From positions 44,492,501-44,556,500 of the forward strand of contig JARZZO010000006.1 in assembly GCA_030544215.1 (NCBI GenBank): a stretch of 64,000 bases of DNA. The letters are read 5' to 3'. Positions 31,098 through 41,168 of the stretch are shown here, one piece after another. The DNA comes from Zantedeschia hybrid cultivar (taxonomy: Eukaryota; Streptophyta; Magnoliopsida; Alismatales; Araceae). How positions within the stretch are numbered: position 1 is the first letter of the stretch; each line of letters starts with the position of its first letter. The translations under genes and the position numbers were made by a program. The notes under the pieces were generated by a model. The model made no database searches. It saw nothing but the letters and a program-made list of their open reading frames with translations, and was not told the origin of the DNA.

Positions 31098-33705
31098 GGA
31101 CAATGAAAGAATTAAACATAAAGCAGGAATGAATACAAATGGGAGGAGAATCAGACGGAGGAAGTGGCACCAAGGCCAGGGGATTAGGGGGATCATATAG
31201 CAATATGTCCCAGATCAGATTATACATCCTCTCTAGATCGAGAGGAGGTTGTGGAATATGGTCCCGAGGGGACAGAGTAATCATAACGGGCGGAGCCCGT
31301 GGAATATCTTCAATAATGACCCGCGACCAAGTCGGGGTCAAGAGCAGTGTACAAAAAAGAGTATGGAGCATGAAGACATGTGAATGATATGTCCCCCTCC
31401 AGAGCAGATCTGTAGTGTAACCAGCTTCATAGGAGTCATCTGGCTCCCCTTCATCAGTCTCTTCAGACAGCAGTATCCGCTTGTCAAATATGGCACCAGG
31501 GCTTTCAATCAGCTCATCAATCTGCGGCGGCCACTTAGGTTCTGCAGGATCCAGGAATAGTCTGTTCAGTGCAATATAGAGGTCTCTCAGATCGAACCAC
31601 CTGTACCATTCACATTCAGGATCATGGAATTTCCTCCTTTTCATAGGCCGCAGAGCCTCCAAGGATTGGTACGTAAGTAGTTCAGAGCAATGTCTGGCCA
31701 AGTCCCTCCCATATATGTCATGGAAGTCAAAACAGGAAGTAATGACCACCGTGTTGTCATAGCTAAGTATGGGCCCTTTCACAAAGTGCGTACACAGGGT
31801 CCATGTTAAAGGATCTCGGCCTTCTTTGGGTGGTGTAGACATTGCCTCCCAGATTTTCGGACCTTCTTCGATCTCTGCTTGCTGAACCGGATCTTGTTTC
31901 AGTTTTATTGGCCTATAGCCCAGACCACTTCCAAGTGCTGCTCGATGATTTTTAACAGGAGTGGTCCTGCCTTGCAGCTGTGTGCCCAGACCTCTTCCAG
32001 GCTCGTAGCCGTTCTTCATCATAATCCTCCATCCTGGGGTACTCATGCACTTCCCCCTCTTGATAGCATCTAATGGGTATGGAGAAATAGTAGCGGCTTT
32101 TAGAGGATCAGCCACTGGACGGTAGACCTGTAATACCGACAGAAAAGGTTGTCGGCCAGGTAAAACAGCAGACTTAATGTTCAAGGTATGAGCAGCAGCA
32201 AGGATCGGCATGCTCGTCACTTTAATAATTCGTCCTTTGTAAGGGAATTTGAGGCATTGGTGATTCGTAGAGGGAATCGCCTCAAGAGTTTTAATATAAG
32301 GACGACCTAAAATGGCATTTATAGAAGGGTCGATTTTCAAGATGTGAAATTCGACCTCTGCATGACTTACAGGGCCCAGCTCCACCTTTAAATAGACCAT
32401 TCCCAGAGGGGAACGGGTAGAATTGTCATATGCTGTCACAGAGATAGGGCTGGGCAGCCATTTTTCTTTGGGCACACCGCACAGCTCCAGGGTCTTCGGA
32501 GGTAAAACATTGATCGAAGCTCCTGTGTCGACCAGGCATGCATCCACGGCCTTCTTACAGATGTTGACCGTGATGCTCAAAGCCATGCTTCTGGCTGCCG
32601 GCGGTGCTAGTTCCGATGTATGAAATGTAATGGAGGGCTGATCCCCCTGAGGAACTAGTAGTGCTGCAATTTTCTCTACCGGCACGTCCTCGTTGACCAT
32701 CACCTTCTGCAGATATTCCATTAAAGCTTCTTGGTGACTCTTGGATCTTTTGATCAGTTCGAGTATAGTGATCCGTGCCGGTGTCCGATCCAGATGTTTC
32801 AACAAGTAGTATTGAGTGCCTGGTGCACTCTCTTCATTGTGGGCTTCCTCAGTCGGCTGTGATGGGCCGTCTCTAACTGTGGACTGTGGAAAGACTTTGT
32901 TGAAAATCCTTCCACTCCGGAGCGCGTGTTCCTCAACCGTGGAGGATCCGGGTGACACCTTAAGTACCGCAGGGTTGGATGGTGCGGATGGCGTAGATGG
33001 TTGGTATGTAGGTGATGGCGTAGGGCTAGGTGGTGATGGCGCGGTGCGGATTAGAGGCCTAGAGGGTTGGATGGTGGATGGGTAAGTGGTTGGTGAAGTG
33101 GGGAATGGTACGCATAATAGCGGTTTGGATGGTAAGGGGATATCTGGGTAGATGGTAGTGGTAGCGGGTGAAGTAGGAAATGGTACGCGTAGTAATGGCC
33201 TAGATGGTAGGAGGGGTGCGTTATTGGTTTGCGGGGGGTTATATGATGGAGACGTAGGAGTGCGGGGTGTTATGGGCTTAAGGAAGGTGGGTAGTGGTAA
33301 TGGGTTATTGGGTGTGGGCGAGTGATATGTGGGTGTCGGTAGAGGGGTGATGGTAATGGGTTGCGGTCTAGGTATGTGGATGGTGCGGCGTGGTGGTCGC
33401 TCTGCGGTACTTGGAACGTGACCCGTTGAACAAAGAGATGAAGAGTCCTCTATTCTCCACTGTTGCCCATGACCAGCCTCAGACTGGCTGTTCGTCAGAA
33501 TGGGAGCAACTTGGTTTTGGTTCTGGTGCTCCGGGAGTGGATTCTGCACTATGCCCATGTTGGGTGGTGCTGCTGCTTGTGCCAGTGGTCTTGCTTGCTG
33601 CTGCTGCTGCTGTGGTCTTCTCGCCTTCAGAGCTGATATGTACTTTTTCATCTCCTCCCAGTCTATGCCGCCCTGCTCGTTGAGATCATGAATATAATCT
33701 CTGAA
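30985..33705 (-). CDS. Element B protease and G-patch polyprotein
   Basis: Same frame as gag, separated from it by one UAG (33706-33708). The first part is FRDYIHDLNEQGG, then a Gln/Pro/Ser/Thr-rich stretch of about 240 residues. The retroviral-type aspartic protease follows with CLVDTGASINVLPP near 32530 (catalytic Asp) and INAILGRPYIKT near 32310. A G-patch follows (about 32045-31915): GWRIMMKNGYEPGRGLG and LGSGLGYRP. After it come about 300 residues of unknown function (ESPGAIFDKRILL, SPRDHIPQPPLDL). G-patches bind RNA or activate helicases and are known in some Tat/Ogre polyproteins. The frame overlaps the RT frame by about 110 nt at its end. Confidence 0.88.
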   Translation of the reverse strand, partial: FRDYIHDLNEQGGIDWEEMKKYISALKARRPQQQQQQARPLAQAAAPPNMGIVQNPLPEHQNQNQVAPILTNSQSEAGHGQQWRIEDSSSLCSTGHVPSTAERPPRRTIHIPRPQPITITPLPTPTYHSPTPNNPLPLPTFLKPITPRTPTSPSYNPPQTNNAPLLPSRPLLRVPFPTSPATTTIYPDIPLPSKPLLCVPFPTSPTTYPSTIQPSRPLIRTAPSPPSPTPSPTYQPSTPSAPSNPAVLKVSPGSSTVEEHALRSGRIFNKVFPQSTVRDGPSQPTEEAHNEESAPGTQYYLLKHLDRTPARITILELIKRSKSHQEALMEYLQKVMVNEDVPVEKIAALLVPQGDQPSITFHTSELAPPAARSMALSITVNICKKAVDACLVDTGASINVLPPKTLELCGVPKEKWLPSPISVTAYDNSTRSPLGMVYLKVELGPVSHAEVEFHILKIDPSINAILGRPYIKTLEAIPSTNHQCLKFPYKGRIIKVTSMPILAAAHTLNIKSAVLPGRQPFLSVLQVYRPVADPLKAATISPYPLDAIKRGKCMSTPGWRIMMKNGYEPGRGLGTQLQGRTTPVKNHRAALGSGLGYRPIKLKQDPVQQAEIEEGPKIWEAMSTPPKEGRDPLTWTLCTHFVKGPILSYDNTVVITSCFDFHDIYGRDLARHCSELLTYQSLEALRPMKRRKFHDPECEWYRWFDLRDLYIALNRLFLDPAEPKWPPQIDELIESPGAIFDKRILLSEETDEGEPDDSYEAGYTTDLLWRGTYHSHVFMLHTLFCTLLLTPTWSRVIIEDIPRAPPVMITLSPRDHIPQPPLDLERMYNLIWDILLYDPPNPLALVPLPPSDSPPICIHSCFMFNSFIVQKKTPIWQQILPRSSLRKHLTCPIAPRRAGPSVKILS
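31089..31097 (-). promoter_or_regulatory. A9 run, candidate -1 frameshift site between protease and RT
   Basis: On the minus strand the sequence is TCC, nine A, CGCC. The protease frame reads CAA AAA AAA ACG. A -1 slip of two lysyl-tRNAs on A AAA AAA moves exactly into the RT frame (AAC GCC AAT). The RT frame is closed by TAA only 15 nt upstream, so the run lies at the very start of the overlap. Alternatives are a chance indel in a homopolymer, or an intron as reported between these domains in Ogre elements. Confidence 0.5.
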
Positions 33706-35646
33706 CTAGAAGCAGGTGTCAATGGTATGCCCAGGTTGCCTATGGAAGTAGCAATACCTGGACGTATCGGCATTTTGAGGCCAGACGGCCTTTTTCCTTA
33801 GCAAAACTAAGGCATTAGCTGCCATTAAAGCACTGAAGATATCTGCCAAGGATTCTGGGAGGGCCGGGTATTCTGCCCTTTTCGGGCCTGGAGGTCTCCT
33901 CTGCTGGTTGTAGTCACCAGGAGGAGGGACATTATGGTACGCCGGCGGTGCGCGCAGCTGGTACTGCTGCTGTTGCTGTTGCTGATATGGCTGCTGTTGG
34001 GGCTGCTGGTACTGCTGTTGCCGTTGCGACTGTTGCTGTAGCTGTTGCTGGTTCTGATTCGGCTGCTGGGGCCGCTGATACTGCTGTTGATAATGGGGGT
34101 TTTGCTGCTGCCTGTATCCCTGCTGGTTCGGCTGTGGTGGCCTCTGGTACTGCTGCTGGTTCCTCACGAACTGGGGCGAGTTATTGTTCATGGTACTGAC
34201 TTGCTCGTGAGAGAGCGTGCCCTCAGTAGTCGGACCTGTGCTGGGAGAATTCGGCACTGCAGGCTTCCGAGGTGGAGGCCTGCTAGGTCTGTGAGGATCA
34301 AAGACGCTAGAGAACGTAGCGTCCTTGAAGGCATTCTGGCAATACCGTGCTCTTTCATAGAGCTCTGCCATGTTAGTCAAATTGTTCAAGGAGAGGACTA
34401 GCTTGAACTGGGGCGTGGCGTTAGAAATTAACATTTTTACTTGCTCAGACTCGGACAAGTGATCTTTCACCTTTTCAGCCAGGCCTCGCCACCTGTCAGC
34501 AAAACTGACAAACTCCTCATCCGGTTTCATCTTTTCTGCAATGAGGTCCGTGATAGACAAGGAGGGTGCAACTCTGTCCTGGTATTGTTGGATAAATTTG
34601 CGTGAAACGATACCGTAATCCTCTACTTCGGAGGGTTCCAGAGAAAAGAACCACTCGAGGGCTAGTCCGTCTAGAGATCTCCTGAACAAAAAGGCCAATG
34701 ACCTCTTGTCGTTCTGCCAGAAAGATGATTCGTACATGAACTCCTTCAGATGTGTGAAGGGGTTACCAGTACCGTTGTACTTCCGGTACACTGGCATTTC
34801 AGAGGGTGGCAGATGGAATACTGGCAGGCTCGGTAAACTGATTTCTGGCACAGCTTTAACCCCCATCATCTTCTGGAGGTTGTTGAACTGCTCATCCATG
34901 CGCTCCATCTTGGCCAGCAACGCCTGTGTGGTCAGATCTGCCTGGGGAGGAGGAGGAGGTGGAAGTACTTGATAGGCCTGCTGCCTAGAGTACGTTGGAC
35001 AGGGAGGACAATAAAGAGGAGGTCCGGCAGAGCTTCCGCCATGCCCGAGGGCATTTTGATAAATAGGCGTTTGCGGTCTAGCCGGTTGCCTAGATGATGA
35101 AAGCTGTGGCCCAGTTGGCCGAGAAGTGAGGTGAAGGCCTTCCATGGCCTGATGGATATAAGGAGGAGGAAGAGGAGGTTGTTGAGTAACAACAGGGGGA
35201 GCCATAGGGTTCGGCTCAGCAGGCTGCATGGGTGCCTTCCCCTTCAGAATAGACTGGATCGCCTCGAACTGCTGAGGGTCCAGTCGGGAGGCAAGAACTC
35301 CCAGGGCGTTGACGAGATCGGAAGGATCAGAGGGTGAGGGATCATTCTGATTCATGTCCCCCTCTAGATCGGGATTAGGGATCGCATATTCATGCGGGGG
35401 AAGATCAGGATATCGATCCTATGGATGAAAAAGAGGAGTCCGGACATTCCCATCTTGTCGATATGGAATGGGGGCAGAATTACGGGAGGCATCAGCATCT
35501 CTCCCGTTCTCATAGTTGAAGTCTGAATCGCGAGGGGCATTAGCATCTCCCTCGTAGTTGATGATGGCGTCTTGAGCCATACTCAAGTCCCTGCCTGATC
35601 GCAGCAACATGATGTTAGATTCCCTTTTCAAAGATTTAACAAACAA
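33706..35646 (-). CDS. Element B gag (one frame, two UAG codons)
   Basis: Structural protein forming the virus-like particle. The frame begins near 35646 with MFVKSLKRESNIMLLRSGRD, a gag N-terminus style common in Tat elements. A UAG interrupts at 35419-35421, and the frame resumes with an ATG at 35355 (MNQNDPSPSD). The core gag domain is at about residues 190-350 after that ATG: PVYRKYNGTGNPFTHLKEFM, LDGLALEWFFSLEPSEVEDY, FIQQYQDRVAPSLSITDLIA. A Gln-rich tract and a degenerate knuckle (CYFHRQPGHTIDTC) follow, then the second UAG (33706-33708). Both UAGs can be CAG with a C-to-T change, so decay is the simplest reading; regulated readthrough is an alternative. Confidence 0.88.
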
Positions 35647-36730
35647 GTTGTACAGAGATTAATCAAACAAGTGGATGTTTAACGTGATTTTAAGGTTCCT
35701 TGTTGAGTTATTTGAATTGGGATTAAACCACAAATTCGCTCAGGGAAAGGATCCTAGTTTCAGTTCAATTTCCACCGTTATTCTTTAGGGTTTTCTCTCA
35801 CAACGCTTTCGGAATCTAGCCGGGACTTCAATTGGTACAACCAGCCTGATGATCAAGGAGGAATACCTTGATTTTGGGGACTTATGGAGGTCTCAACGTC
35901 AACTTCTCTAGTCTGATCAAGGGACCAACCCAATCAGAGAGAGTTGCTGACGTCGAGTAATGTGTTCCTAAGAAAAGGAGGGTTTTCGCCTCAATGCGTA
36001 TGCCCTATGGCCTGGATGGCCTCTAATGCTTAATAAATAATGGGTAGCTAGCACTCAAACCACAGAAATCTGGAAACTGAAAAATAATTAAGAAACTGTC
36101 TGAATCGCGTCGATGATAGTCGACGCTATTCAAAATAGAACTTAATTCTTTCGCAGGAACAGATCTGAAAAATAACTAAGAAACTGTCTGAATCGCGTCG
36201 ATGTTAGTCGACGCTATTCAACACAGAACTTAATTCTTTCGCAGAAACGGATGCAAACAGCAGAGAAGATGTGAAGGCTGAAAGGCGTCTGGGAGTGTTG
36301 ACGCGGTTTTGAAACGTGTCAGTGCTCCTGGACGCTTTTCAGTTCGCAGAAACAGTTTTGCAGGAGGATTTTCTGAGTTGAATCCTCCTCAAACAAGATA
36401 AAAAGCAGTAAACAATCGACTCATGCAAAATTTTTTAGTTCCAGGTTTTAAACAGGATGATTTACTAACTAAACAACTAGGAAATCTATCAATCACACAT
36501 CATTTTTATCACAAAACAGCTTTTGAACTAATCAAGGGGAGGACAAGATCTTGCCATTGGGGTGTGCACGTGGTGCACGAGGGAAATTAATTAAACTAAA
36601 ACACTCACCAATTGGTGAGGACGTGTCGAGAGACACAAATGGTGCACCGTGGGTGCCCGGTTGATGATAGCAAGAACAAAAGAAACTAAAAGATGGCGAG
36701 ACCAAGTCCCACCGTGATCGCCAAAAGAGC
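35647..36730 (-). other. Element B leader with primer-binding site and hairpin modules
   Basis: Between the 5' LTR and gag. Next to the LTR (minus strand from 36730) comes GCTCTTT then TGGCGATCACGGTGGGAC, a TGG-starting sequence of the right length and place for a tRNA primer-binding site (about 36706-36723). It partly resembles the Arg-tRNA site of Ogre elements; the matching tRNA is not identified. Four hairpin modules lie at 36100-36132, 36188-36220, 36278-36310 and 36309-36342. No gene. Confidence 0.6.
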
Positions 36731-38072
36731 TGTAGGTGCTTAAAATGCTCGTGTGATTAACATGAAAAATCTATGTTATTTAGTGTAAACTAACCTATTA
36801 AAAATAGCAACTAAGTGCAGTGATCGCCAGAAACTTTTGACTTAAAAGTTTCAAAAGAGAGTTTTGATCGCCTACCTGTTTGAACGCGGAAATATCGAGT
36901 CCTTGATTCCCCTTCCTCAGCCGGCTGAAGAAAGAGAGCCCTCTCGTTCTTTGTTCTTGCTGTTGAATTTGAGGTTGAGGATCGTCCAGAAGTCCTTCTG
37001 GCTTTATGCTTGATTTCTCCTTTTGATTCTCTTGTTGTTGTTGAGTGCAGCAGAGACAGAGAGAAAGGAAATAAAGAAACAATGATGATGAGAACTTAAG
37101 TAGAAGTAGTATCCAAACTAATCATGATTTTAAACATGTAATTGAACAACAAACTCACTTGCTTAAATGGCTTTGAAACCCCTTAAATCAAATAAGTTTT
37201 GAAAGATGATGCTGTGGTGTGTGTTGCATGAAGTGATTATGAAGAATGAAAGATTAATGAAGATATAGAATGCAGAATAAAAATGCAGAATTGAAACACT
37301 TATGCCCAATGGGTTGAAGCCTTGAAAGGATGAAGATTCTTGAAAGACGCCGACTTCTGGAAATGGCAGCGCTCCGGCGTTCCGACGTTGTTGCTTCGAT
37401 CTTCAACTCACTATAATAACGCTCTCTCTTTTCTCAAGATTACGCTTCACACTCTTCTTTTACTCTTCGAGATGTAAGGTATTTATAGGCTTTTTCTGCG
37501 TTCACGATTAACATAGAAAAATCTAGCATTTATCTATCTTAACCGACAAATAAATACTGATTAATTCATCTTTATCTGTAATTATCTAAAACGCGTACAC
37601 CATGGCTGACGCCTTTCAGATTAATTTAAGATAAGGATAAATATCCGGGAAAACTTATCTTTATCTTTATTAGCTAAAACGCGTCTACATGTGCAGACAT
37701 CTTTTACACTAATTAAGATAAGGATAAACATCCGGAAGAGAAGTTAAAATAGCTTAGGAAATCTAAAACCCGTCGACCCTCACAGACACCTTTTAGCTAA
37801 TAAATCAATTGATTAAAATTCAAATTTAAACGTTAAAACAGGAATAAACTCTAAATCGCGTCCACACAGGTCGACGTCTTTTAGACTTCTTCATATTTTA
37901 ACTGAAATTTGAGCTAAAATCAATTTAATTGATTAACTTAAACATGTCTGTTAAACCCGACACTAAAAAAGATCAATAAAAATTAATCAATGATTAAATA
38001 TCAGACCATTATGAGGCATTATTATATGATATGAAATTTACTTAAAATGATGTCAAAATTAGCGTGTCTACA
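36731..38072 (-). repeat. Element B 5' LTR
   Basis: Plus-strand ends are TGTAGGTGCTTAAAATGC and ...TTAGCGTGTCTACA. Colinear with the other LTR with about 20 differences counted by eye. It drives gag-pol leftward and carries the same four hairpin modules (37587-37890 region), some with CpG-type changes such as ACCCGTC for ACGCGTC. Confidence 0.95.
37479..37490 (-). promoter_or_regulatory. TATA box of element B 5' LTR
   Basis: GCCTATAAATAC on the minus strand, about 580 bp from the upstream LTR edge. Its orientation agrees with gag-pol. The same box is at 17901-17912 (3' LTR of B) and 39018-39029 (LTR of C). Confidence 0.7.
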
Positions 38073-38126
38073 GATAGAAGGGCCAGAGTTGGTACAACAG
38101 TGTGCTGAGGTTGCCAGGGTAGTGCA

Positions 38127-38251
38127 TGTTAGTCTTAGGTGGCCTACAAGCCAATCTGACTTTGTAATCTCGTTCATTTATTAATATAATGGCATAATAT
38201 TCATTGTGTATAAATCGTATTACTTATCATCTCATAATGAAGTCTGTGAAC
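38127..38251 (+). mobile_element. LTR fragment G, start of an element inserted in A
   Basis: Gypsy A sequence ends at about 38126 and TGTTAGTCTTAGGTGGCC begins. It resembles fragment H (12716-13237, minus) over its visible 125 bp. It is cut at 38251 by element C; the rest must lie beyond the right end of the window. Family not assigned. Confidence 0.6.
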
Positions 38252-40862
38252 TGTGAGTGCTCAAATTAGGTGTGTGATTATCATGAAAATTTATGTTGTT
38301 TATGTGACAAATAAACCTATTAAAAACTAAGTGAATGTGATCGCCAGAAACTTTTAACTAAAAAGTTCCAAAAAAAAAGATTGATCGCTTACCTGTTTTG
38401 GAATTGGGAGATGTTGAAGTTCTTGATTACTCTCCTTCAGCCAGCTGAAGAAAGAGAGCCCTTTTGATTTTGTTCTTTCTTTGGATGCTTATCGGACTTT
38501 GAGGATAATCCAGATTTCCTTTTCTTATTGATTCTCTCCTCTTGATCTCGTTTTGTACCTTGCAACCTTGCAAAAAGTGGAAAGAAAGAAAGAGGGAACA
38601 ATAAGAACTCAAATAGACGTAGTATCTATTCCAGTAGAAATTCTAATCATGCAACTAAACAAATGAACTCACTTGTTTAATGGTCTTTTAAACCCCTTAA
38701 AATATAGATTGGAAAATAATGCTAGTGAGTGTGTGTTGCATGGAGTGATGTGATGAATGAGATTTTGAACTAATATGATGATGAATAATTAAGAACTGAG
38801 TTGGATGGCCCCTGGAAAGCCTTGATCTTGAAAGTTCTTGAAAGGACGAAGAAACGATGAAGAAAGGATGTAGCTTGCTTTAAGACTCCTGGAAGTAGCA
38901 GCACTTTGATCCTTCAGCATTTGGACGTCGTCTTCTTCTTGGATCACTCAAAATTATCACTAATCTTTTAGGAATTATCACTAACCTTCACTAACTTTTC
39001 AATGACTAAGGGGTTATGTATTTATAGGCTTTTCATCCGTGGTTATTAATGGATTAACATGAAAGAATTTGAAGTTTATCCAGCTAACAAACAGATAAAC
39101 ACAGATTAATTCATCATTATCTGTAATTATCTAAAATGCGTCGCCCATGGGAGACGTCTTTTAGACTAATTAAGATAAGGATAAACATCCGGAAAAAGAG
39201 ATAGAAATAGCTTAGGAGACCTAAATGGCGTCGTGCCTAGAAGACGTCTTTTAACTAACTAATCAATTAATTAAAATTCAAATTTAAATATCAAAATATG
39301 AATGGCGTCTACACATGTCTACGTCTTTTAGATCTTTTTTCATATTTGATTAAAATTTGAGTTAAAATCAATTTAATTAATTAACTTAAATTATGTCTGT
39401 CTGTGTAAGGACTGAGGTTTCGGGTTCAGTATTCGGGTCGGGTTCGGGCCGGATCCCTTGGTTTGGACCCTGAGGGGTCTTGAGAATTTTGACTGAATGG
39501 CGTCTGCACTGCACGACGCCTTTCAAACAGCGTCTTGCTGCGTGGACGCCATTTAAGTCTGTTGCTGTTGCGCCACGTGGACGGGTTTCGGGCCGCGAGA
39601 GTACGGCCCCTGTCTTGTCGTCTGAACGGCGTCCAGGACGGACGACGCCATTCAGACTGCGACCCTGCGGTGTCAGTGTACGGTGCCAGTCCTGTCATCT
39701 GAACGGCGTCCGTAGTGAGCGACGCGTTTCAGAGCGCTGTCAGTACGGCCCGTCCTGTCATCTGATAGGCATCTGTCACGGTCGACGCATTTTAGCCAGT
39801 TTCGGATTGACCCCGCGAGCCTCCCCTTCTTTCCCTCATTCTCGCCTTCACTCTCTCTCTCTCCTCGCCCTCTCCGCCCTCTCCGACTCTCCCTTCCCCT
39901 TTCCCTTCCTCTTCTTCCTCTTCCACCACTCCAACATCTCCCTTCCTCTCACCTCTACCACCACCACTTCCTTCGCGGCGTGGCATTCTCCGGACGGCAG
40001 CCGACGTTCCGGTGGAGTGGCGACGTCCTCGGGGGTATCGGTGGCGGTCTGCGGTGCGACGGGTCGGCGGCACGGAGCCTGGAGTAGTTCAAGAACCTGT
40101 AGGGGGACGAATCTTGCATGGACTGTGATTATCTTGCTCGTGATTTCCATGGCATAGCATGATGTGTTTGGGGGTAGAATGAGTATGTTAAGAGGGTTTT
40201 CTTGTGGGAATGGCCGTGTTCGTGAACGTGGATTTGTGGGATGCTCGTGGTAATCCGGTTTCCCTTTTCTTCCTCTTCTGTTTTGGGCGTTTCGGGGCAT
40301 TTGGGGGTAAGGGGGGAAACCGTCGGGTTGAACCATGGAACCAGGTTTTTGGTGCTAAATGACGTCGAGCCTGGACGACGCCATTTTGAATGGCGATGGG
40401 CCAGCTCGACGCCATTTAGGCAGAAACCTCCCTGTTTGTGGTTCCGTGAGTTTGGGGTTCTGGCGCTAAATGACATCATTCCTGGACGACGCCATTTAGA
40501 ATGGCGACGGCCCAGCATGACACCATTTAGGCAGAAAATCACCCCGACTGAGGTTTCTGCAAATTTCGGATTCTGGAGTGATTGGCGTCTGAGGATGCTG
40601 ACGCCTTTTAAAGGGCGGCTTCCCCGGACGACGCGTTTTAAGGCATTATCTGAGGTCGGGTTTAAATGAACCAGTTTGAGGGGCTCGAATGGCGTCGCCT
40701 CGGGCGACGCGATTCAAGGCAGAACATCATTAACTCTTGTTATTAATATATGTTTCACTGTTAGATAGTTCGACAAATGCATGCTTTAAATTGTACATCG
40801 AGGCTGAGGTTTGCTGTCTGAATGGGATCGTATCATATGTTGCGTGCCTATGCGATTGTGGA

Positions 40863-41168
40863 TGTAAGGATTGAGACTTTCGGATCCGGTTTTCGGGGTC
40901 GGACCCTGTAGTTTTGGCCCTAGTGGGGACTGAGGCTCTGTGACGTTTCGCGTCAAGACCTCGAGACGCGTTTTGAACGGCGTCCACTGTTGCAGACGCG
41001 TTTTAGTTTCTTCCACGTGGGTGCCACGTGGGCTGGCTTTGGGCCGCGAGAGTACGGCCCTGTCGTGTCGTCTGAACGGCGTCCGCGAGGGTCGACGCCT
41101 TTCAGACTGCTACTCTGGGTTGTCAGAGTACGGCCCTGACATGTCTCCTGAACGGCGTCTTGATGGAA
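40863..41168 (+). repeat. Element F left LTR remnant (306 bp)
   Basis: Matches the first 306 bases of the right LTR, then jumps into protease coding sequence at about 41168. The break falls in the loop of a hairpin module: the right LTR reads CTGAACGGCGTC, TTGATGGAAC, GACGCGTTTCAG, and here homology stops after TTGATGGAA. A normal LTR would continue for about 2.1 kb more. Confidence 0.88.

Larger units (their letters stand above)
17152..38072 (-). mobile_element. Element B: complete 20.9-kb Tat/Ogre-type LTR retrotransposon
   Basis: Bounded by direct LTRs (17152-18494 and 36731-38072, 1343 and 1342 bp) and a perfect TSD GATAG (17147-17151 and 38073-38077). Gag, protease, RT, RNase H, a second RNase H and integrase are on the minus strand, so the 5' LTR is at the right. 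The dual RNase H, the G-patch after protease, the large size and the extra antisense genes place it in the Tat/Ogre branch of non-chromovirus gypsy elements. I counted about 20 differences between the two LTRs by eye (roughly 98.5 percent identity), so insertion is recent. Inactivating changes are few: two UAG codons in gag-protease and an integrase D-to-N change. Confidence 0.95.
13238..38126 (+). mobile_element. Element A: decayed Tekay-type Ty3/gypsy, split by insertions
   Basis: Three surviving pieces of one pol gene lie at 13238-13874, 16577-17151 and 38073-38126. They run from RNase H to integrase on the plus strand. The reading picks up exactly across each insertion (solo LTR at 13875-16576, element B at 17152-38072), as comparison with pol of element F shows. 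The LTRs, gag and RT of A are not in the window; the left side stops abruptly at LTR fragment H. A is the oldest layer of the stack because every other large element lies in it or in something inserted into it. Confidence 0.88.

Noticed and set aside
33816..34401. Ala/Val/Leu-rich plus-strand open frames opposite gag
   Set aside because: Shadows of the Gln-rich tract of gag (CAG/CAA repeats read on the other strand).
39792..40336. Open frames rich in Arg/Glu/Gly on the minus strand in Tekay-type LTRs (also 50218-50612, 15857-16207, 62937-63161)
   Set aside because: They arise from the pyrimidine-rich tract of the LTR. The frame is not kept between copies.
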